This document shows, piece after piece, positions 6,986-10,117 of a DNA stretch of 10,117 nucleotides. The DNA comes from Bacteroidales bacterium (GTDB taxonomy: Bacteria; Bacteroidota; Bacteroidia; Bacteroidales; JAFGXI01): the NCBI GenBank assembly GCA_026985625.1, contig JALSQC010000242.1, positions 1-10,117 on the forward strand, read 5' to 3'. A program made the translations under genes and the position numbers. The notes beneath the pieces were generated by a model, which was not told where the DNA came from, ran no database searches, and saw only the letters and a program-made list of their open reading frames with translations. Position 1 is the first letter of the stretch, and each line of letters opens with the position of its first letter.

Positions 6986-7321
6986 ATGAGAAACATATTT
7001 ACATTAATATTTGCAGTTTTATTTTTTACATCTGCAAACTTTGCACAAAAAGTTTACAAAGTAAAATACGAGTCGCAAGCCGATTTAAAAGTTTATGTTG
7101 TCGATTACGAGTCGCAAGCCGATTTAAAAGTTTATGTTGTCGATTACGAGTCGCAAACTAACAAAAAAGGTTTGTGGTACTTTGTAAAATACGAGTCGCA
7201 AGCCGACAAAAAAATATATTTCGTCGATTACGAGTCGCAAGCCGATTTAAAAATATATTTTGTCGATTACGAGTCGCAAGCCGGTTGGCGAAATAAATCA
7301 AAACAATACTTATTATATTAA
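6986..7321 (+). CDS. Secreted six-repeat protein resembling DUF6150 / septoil (7_1) knot family
   Basis: The 111-residue product has a Sec signal peptide (MRNIF, hydrophobic core, ANFA-Q, cleavage near residue 20) and a mature part of about 90 residues built from six copies of a short beta repeat of the form (K)-V/I-Y-x-V-D-YESQAD. YESQ begins at residues 28, 41, 54, 69, 82 and 95, so the spacing is 13, 13, 15, 13 and 13. The fourth unit is displaced by a TNKKGLW insertion. From memory, this repeat and size match the DUF6150 family, whose Ureaplasma member was predicted and then shown to form a 7_1 torus knot. There are no cysteines or prolines. The repeats reuse the same codons (TAC GAG TCG CAA in all six). 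Export and tandem architecture suggest a small stable periplasmic or surface protein. Its function is unknown; the family match is by recognition only. Confidence 0.83.
   Translation: MRNIFTLIFAVLFFTSANFAQKVYKVKYESQADLKVYVVDYESQADLKVYVVDYESQTNKKGLWYFVKYESQADKKIYFVDYESQADLKIYFVDYESQAGWRNKSKQYLLY
7067..7309 (+). repeat. Tandem 39-base coding repeats, six units
   Basis: Six copies of a roughly 39-base unit run through the gene, each beginning TACGAGTCGCAA, at 7067, 7106, 7145, 7190, 7229 and 7268. The first two units (7067-7105 and 7106-7144) are identical over all 39 bases. The third is followed by a 6-base longer segment, and units four to six differ slightly. The reading frame is kept throughout, since 39 and 45 are multiples of three. 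Confidence 0.95.
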
Positions 7322-7343
7322 TATTTATAAAAAAAATAAACAC

Positions 7344-7778
7344 ATGAAAACAGCAGAAATTATAACCGAAAAAGGAGTAATGAAAGTAGAATTTTACGAT
7401 AACGATGCTCCAAATACTGTAGATAATTTTATAAAATTATCAAAAAAAGGATTTTATAACGGACTAACATTCCATAGAGTTATTCCCGATTTTGTAATAC
7501 AAGGAGGTTGCCCAAAAGGCGATGGCACAGGAGGTCCGGGATATACAATAGATTGCGAAACCGACGGAGGTAATCAATATCACGATAGGGGAGTATTATC
7601 TATGGCACATGCAGGTAAAAATACCGGAGGTTCGCAATTTTTTATTTGTCATAACCGAGAAAACACAGCTCATCTCGACGGAGTTCATACTTGCTTTGGA
7701 AAAGTTTACGAGGGCTTAAACGTAATAGACGATATAAGAGCCGGCGATAAAATTATTGAGATTAAAATTAACGATTAA
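7344..7778 (+). CDS. Peptidyl-prolyl cis-trans isomerase, cyclophilin type
   Basis: This 144-residue single-domain cyclophilin would speed proline cis-trans isomerisation during protein folding. Active-site features are clear: FHRVIPDFVIQGG (43-55) with Arg45, Phe50 and Gln53, then GGSQFFI (95-101) with Gln98 and Phe100, and HLDGVHTCFGKV (110-121) with His115. These correspond to Arg55, Phe60, Gln63, Gln111, Phe113 and His126 of human cyclophilin A. The Trp121 of that enzyme is His110 here, as in many bacterial members, which usually predicts weak cyclosporin binding. The ATG at 7344 gives a normal N-terminus with no signal peptide, so it is likely cytoplasmic. An upstream in-frame ATG at 7260 lies inside the repeat gene and is unlikely. 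It follows that gene by 22 bases and overlaps folB tail to tail by 11. Confidence 0.95.
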   Translation: MKTAEIITEKGVMKVEFYDNDAPNTVDNFIKLSKKGFYNGLTFHRVIPDFVIQGGCPKGDGTGGPGYTIDCETDGGNQYHDRGVLSMAHAGKNTGGSQFFICHNRENTAHLDGVHTCFGKVYEGLNVIDDIRAGDKIIEIKIND

Positions 7779-8121
7779 TAGTTATACTAACTTTTTTAAT
7801 TTGCCCTCCCATAGGAGGGTTTATTTTTGATACTTTTAGTTTACTGCTTATAATTTGTTCCGAAAACCGCAAATAAATTTTATCTAAAATACGGCTTGCA
7901 ATATTCTCTAAAAGAAAAGATTTTTTATTCATTTCTTCTTTAATAATTTCATAAACTACCTGATAATTTAAAGCATCGTTTAAATCGTCAGATTTCTCGG
8001 CTTTTTTTGTATCAGTCTCTATTGACAAATTTAAAATAAATTTATTTCCGACAATTTGTTCTTCTTTGTAATGTCCGTGAAAAGAGTAAAACTCCATTCC
8101 CTCTATTTCTATTAATCCCAT
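7768..8121 (-). CDS. folB: Dihydroneopterin aldolase (FolB)
   Basis: This 117-residue enzyme converts 7,8-dihydroneopterin to 6-hydroxymethyl-7,8-dihydropterin and glycolaldehyde in folate synthesis, in the cytoplasm, normally as a tetramer or octamer. The family pattern is clear: FYSFHGHYKEEQIVGNKF (11-28) matches the 'fafHGvyprErelGqrF' block with the pterin-binding Glu at 20/21. DALNYQVVYEII (49-60) matches 'vnYaelyelI', and LLENIASRI (70-78) matches 'tIEalAeri', with Glu72 as the pterin-anchoring acid. VSKINPPMGGQIKKVSITI (97-115) matches the C-terminal 'v.KpnaPi.g....v.v' segment with Lys99 in the catalytic Lys position. The first ATG from the 5' side, 8121, gives a standard N-terminus. 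Its last 11 bases overlap the convergent cyclophilin gene. A terminator separates it from the upstream T9SS gene, so it probably has its own promoter in the short spacer or depends on read-through. Confidence 0.92.
   Translation of the reverse strand: MGLIEIEGMEFYSFHGHYKEEQIVGNKFILNLSIETDTKKAEKSDDLNDALNYQVVYEIIKEEMNKKSFLLENIASRILDKIYLRFSEQIISSKLKVSKINPPMGGQIKKVSITINR
7804..7828 (+). terminator. Possible intrinsic terminator for plus-strand operon, embedded in folB
   Basis: CCCTCC (7804-7809) and GGAGGG (7814-7819) form a perfect 6-bp all-but-two-GC stem with a 4-base loop, followed at once by TTTATTTTT. It lies 25 bases after the cyclophilin stop and is one of the few GC-rich patches nearby. 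On the other strand the same bases encode the conserved Asn-Pro-Pro-Met-Gly-Gly segment of FolB, so the symmetry could come from codon choice alone. Confidence 0.5.
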
Positions 8122-8137
8122 AAAAAATATTTATAAA

Positions 8138-8167
8138 AAAAAGCCTTCTGTTGTCAGAAGGCTTTTT
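8138..8167 (-). terminator. Intrinsic terminator after the T9SS protein gene
   Basis: AAAAAGCCTTCTG (8138-8150) pairs perfectly with CAGAAGGCTTTTT (8155-8167) around a 4-base loop, a 13-bp stem. Read on the minus strand, it begins about 20 bases past the stop of the 8186-10114 gene and ends in a run of eight T (complement of 8135-8142). That is a textbook rho-independent terminator. It lies before folB, so the two genes are likely separate transcription units. Confidence 0.9.
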
Positions 8168-8185
8168 GTATTATGAAACAATTAA

Positions 8186-10114
8186 TTATTCGATAACTAA
8201 TTTTTGAACTTTAGTTTCGTTATTAACTTTTAAGTTAACAAAATATACACCTGCGTTAAGGTCTTTAACATCAATGTTAATATTTTGAGAACCATTCATA
8301 TTATTATTAGTTATTGTTTTTACAGTTTGTCCAACCATATTTGTAATAGTAATATTTACATTAGCATTTGATTTTAAATCAAAATTAACATAAACATTAT
8401 CGTTTGCAGGATTTGGATAAACGTTAAACGAATTAGTTTTTAAAGCAGAATTTTCTTCTATACCCATTGGAAAATCGCTATCGTCAAAACCTGCACCTTT
8501 AATATACATATATTGAGGTGGTCCTAAAGGATCAGGAGTTCCCGATAATGTAATATCTGCATAAACCAAAGGTAATTCATAATCATGATCTGCACCATTT
8601 GAAATACAAACGGGCGACATTGTTTGCCAATAACTAACACCTTCGGCAGCTGAACCGTAAGTTAAATTTTTAATATCGGTATAATTATCGTTAGCTACGC
8701 TATAACCTATTGCCATAATATCGGGCATTGTGTTAGCAACATCATTTACAGTATCGGTATATAACCAAGTGTAAAATAATTTAGAACCATCGGCAGTTCT
8801 ACTTGCTTGTACACGTTCGTAAACTTTAGGATCATCAGTAGCAGGGAATACTTGTCCGTCGGTATTATATAAATTACTTATAAAGTTAGCTTTCCAAGTA
8901 CCGTCAGTTGTATAAACATCAAATAAAAATTTAGCTGATTGATGTGAGAATATATAAAATAAAGAATCTTTATATCCTGAGAAACCTGATATTATTTTAA
9001 CAAATAAGTGTAATGCTCCATTAGCATCAACAACTGCATCGGCATCAGAAAAATAAGGACGTTTATTTACTGAGTTATGAGGAGTAAATAATTTGTTAGC
9101 TATTGTAGTATCTTGAGAAAAATCATATTCGGGTAATTTATTCCAAGTAGCACCTCCATCGGTAGTTTTCCAAACAATTGGACGAGGAACAGTATCAAGT
9201 GTACCGTTAGCTTCGGCACCTATAACATAAGCATAACCTGTTTGACCATCTGGAGAAAATGCTAAATTCCAAGAACTTGCAAAATTTCCGTTGGTATTAT
9301 CTAAATATAAATTAGGAACAAAAGTTGTATCTAAAGTCCAATTAAAGTTATTATTTGTAGAATCAAATGTTCCTTTAAATAAATTAAATTTATTATAGGA
9401 TACAGAATCAGGTGTTGGTTGTGATTGATTGTAATAAGTTGACAAAAACCACATATTATCACCTGCTTGACATAAACCGTAAGGATGAAAATCGTTTGTA
9501 TCAGTATTAGTTGCAAAATATTGATCGTCGATATTTGTGCTGTCTAATTTTGACGAAGCAGTATATATCATACCCCAGCCGTAACCTGTTGCCACAAAAG
9601 TTCCCAAAGCAGGACCTGCTGCAACTGCATAAGCATTATTTATATCGGTATTTCCTGATGGATTATAAAACGATATGCTTGGATAACGAGCATAGTTTCC
9701 TACAGGTGTTGTTCCTGCAACAATTTTTGGAGTTAGATTATAATCTATATTCCAAGTAGTACCTCCATCTGTTGAAAAATCAAATGATAATACTCCGGAA
9801 CCTCCTGGATCGCCGTTATTTTGACGGTGAACAAATGCAACCGAATTAATATCAGGATTATAAGAAACCTGATTTTGCTCGTCTAATAATACCGAGTAAA
9901 TGTTGTAAGAAGTACCAATAGGTATGGTTGTTAAAGCATTTGCAGATTTTGTTTGAACTGCATTATGCATAAACATTGGATTTTTAGCGATGTAATTAAC
10001 ATCGAACTTAGCTCTTTTAGATTTGTTTAAGTCTTGCTTAGCAATACTGTAATGTTGTGCAAAACTACCAAAACTAAACAAAGCTGCTGCAATAATTAGT
10101 AAAGTTTTTCTCAT
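8186..10114 (-). CDS. T9SS-exported Asp-box (BNR-like) protein with type A C-terminal sorting domain
   Basis: This 642-residue protein carries a Sec signal peptide (MRKTLL, hydrophobic core, GSFA-Q, cleavage near residue 20) and ends in a type IX secretion sorting domain of about 79 residues. The latter starts at VYPNPANDNVYV (565-576), continues through ITNMVGQTVKT, and closes with LNAGVYFVNLKV and KVQKLVIE. It would be exported to the cell surface or released. Two Asp-boxes, STDGGTTW (114-121) and TTDGGATW (317-324), with many Asn/Asp/Tyr-rich strands suggest a beta-propeller like those of sialidases and BNR proteins. I see no convincing sialidase Arg triad or FRIP motif, so enzyme activity is not supported. 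A surface binding or adhesion role is as likely. The ATG at 10114 is three bases from the right edge, so its promoter is not visible. It is complete and followed by a strong terminator. Confidence 0.9.
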   Translation of the reverse strand: MRKTLLIIAAALFSFGSFAQHYSIAKQDLNKSKRAKFDVNYIAKNPMFMHNAVQTKSANALTTIPIGTSYNIYSVLLDEQNQVSYNPDINSVAFVHRQNNGDPGGSGVLSFDFSTDGGTTWNIDYNLTPKIVAGTTPVGNYARYPSISFYNPSGNTDINNAYAVAAGPALGTFVATGYGWGMIYTASSKLDSTNIDDQYFATNTDTNDFHPYGLCQAGDNMWFLSTYYNQSQPTPDSVSYNKFNLFKGTFDSTNNNFNWTLDTTFVPNLYLDNTNGNFASSWNLAFSPDGQTGYAYVIGAEANGTLDTVPRPIVWKTTDGGATWNKLPEYDFSQDTTIANKLFTPHNSVNKRPYFSDADAVVDANGALHLFVKIISGFSGYKDSLFYIFSHQSAKFLFDVYTTDGTWKANFISNLYNTDGQVFPATDDPKVYERVQASRTADGSKLFYTWLYTDTVNDVANTMPDIMAIGYSVANDNYTDIKNLTYGSAAEGVSYWQTMSPVCISNGADHDYELPLVYADITLSGTPDPLGPPQYMYIKGAGFDDSDFPMGIEENSALKTNSFNVYPNPANDNVYVNFDLKSNANVNITITNMVGQTVKTITNNNMNGSQNINIDVKDLNAGVYFVNLKVNNETKVQKLVIE

Positions 10115-10117
10115 GTT

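Noticed and set aside
7067..7309. CRISPR-like array from the 39-base repeats
   Set aside because: The repeats are directly adjacent with no unique spacers, keep one reading frame, and encode a protein with a signal peptide.
7158..7343. Minus-strand open frame with its own repeated RLATRN motif
   Set aside because: It is the mirror of the repeat-protein gene; its repeats follow from the coding repeats, and it has no family similarity or start context.
7260..7343. Upstream start for the cyclophilin
   Set aside because: It lies inside the last repeats of the previous gene; cyclophilins normally begin as the product from 7344 does.
6986..7778. Cyclophilin as dedicated folding helper of the repeat protein
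   Set aside because: The repeat protein contains no proline and is exported, whereas the cyclophilin has no signal peptide.
8186..10114. Calling the Asp-box protein a sialidase
   Set aside because: Asp-boxes occur in many propellers; I could not find the FRIP motif or arginine triad expected of a sialidase.

Overview
The window looks like chromosomal DNA from a member of the Bacteroidota. It is very AT-rich. Start codons lack clear Shine-Dalgarno sequences and are preceded by A-rich leaders. One gene ends in a typical type IX secretion (T9SS) C-terminal sorting domain, and the fatty-acid-like gene set resembles the aryl-polyene/flexirubin-type clusters common in this phylum. I cannot assign genus or species from the sequence alone.

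Layout. Positions 2-4418 (+) hold six tightly packed genes: a FabG-like ketoreductase cut by the left edge, a FabB-like ketoacyl synthase, an acyl carrier protein, an LpxL/HtrB-type acyltransferase, a two-domain SAM methyltransferase and a hotdog-fold dehydratase. Gaps are 1-25 bases, so this is almost certainly one operon and the 3' end of a larger cluster. Ketosynthase, ketoreductase and dehydratase acting on a dedicated ACP, with no enoyl reductase visible, fit synthesis of a conjugated polyene. The methyltransferase would modify the aryl head or another group, and the acyltransferase would attach the chain to a membrane lipid.

Positions 4424-7778 (+) continue with almost no spacing: a secreted ankyrin-repeat protein with a C-terminal beta-barrel-like region, a small lipoprotein, a single-domain retropepsin-like aspartyl protease, a secreted six-repeat protein resembling the DUF6150 / 'septoil knot' (7_1 knot) family, and a cyclophilin. 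Whether these work with the lipid cluster is unknown; they may share its transcript.

On the minus strand, folB (7768-8121) converges on the cyclophilin gene with an 11-base overlap. A GC-rich hairpin followed by a T-run lies inside folB and may terminate the plus-strand operon. A strong hairpin terminator (8138-8167) separates folB from a large T9SS-exported Asp-box protein (8186-10114), which starts three bases from the right edge. No gap between genes exceeds about 70 bases. The least ordinary parts are the repeat/knot gene and its ankyrin-barrel, lipoprotein and protease neighbours.
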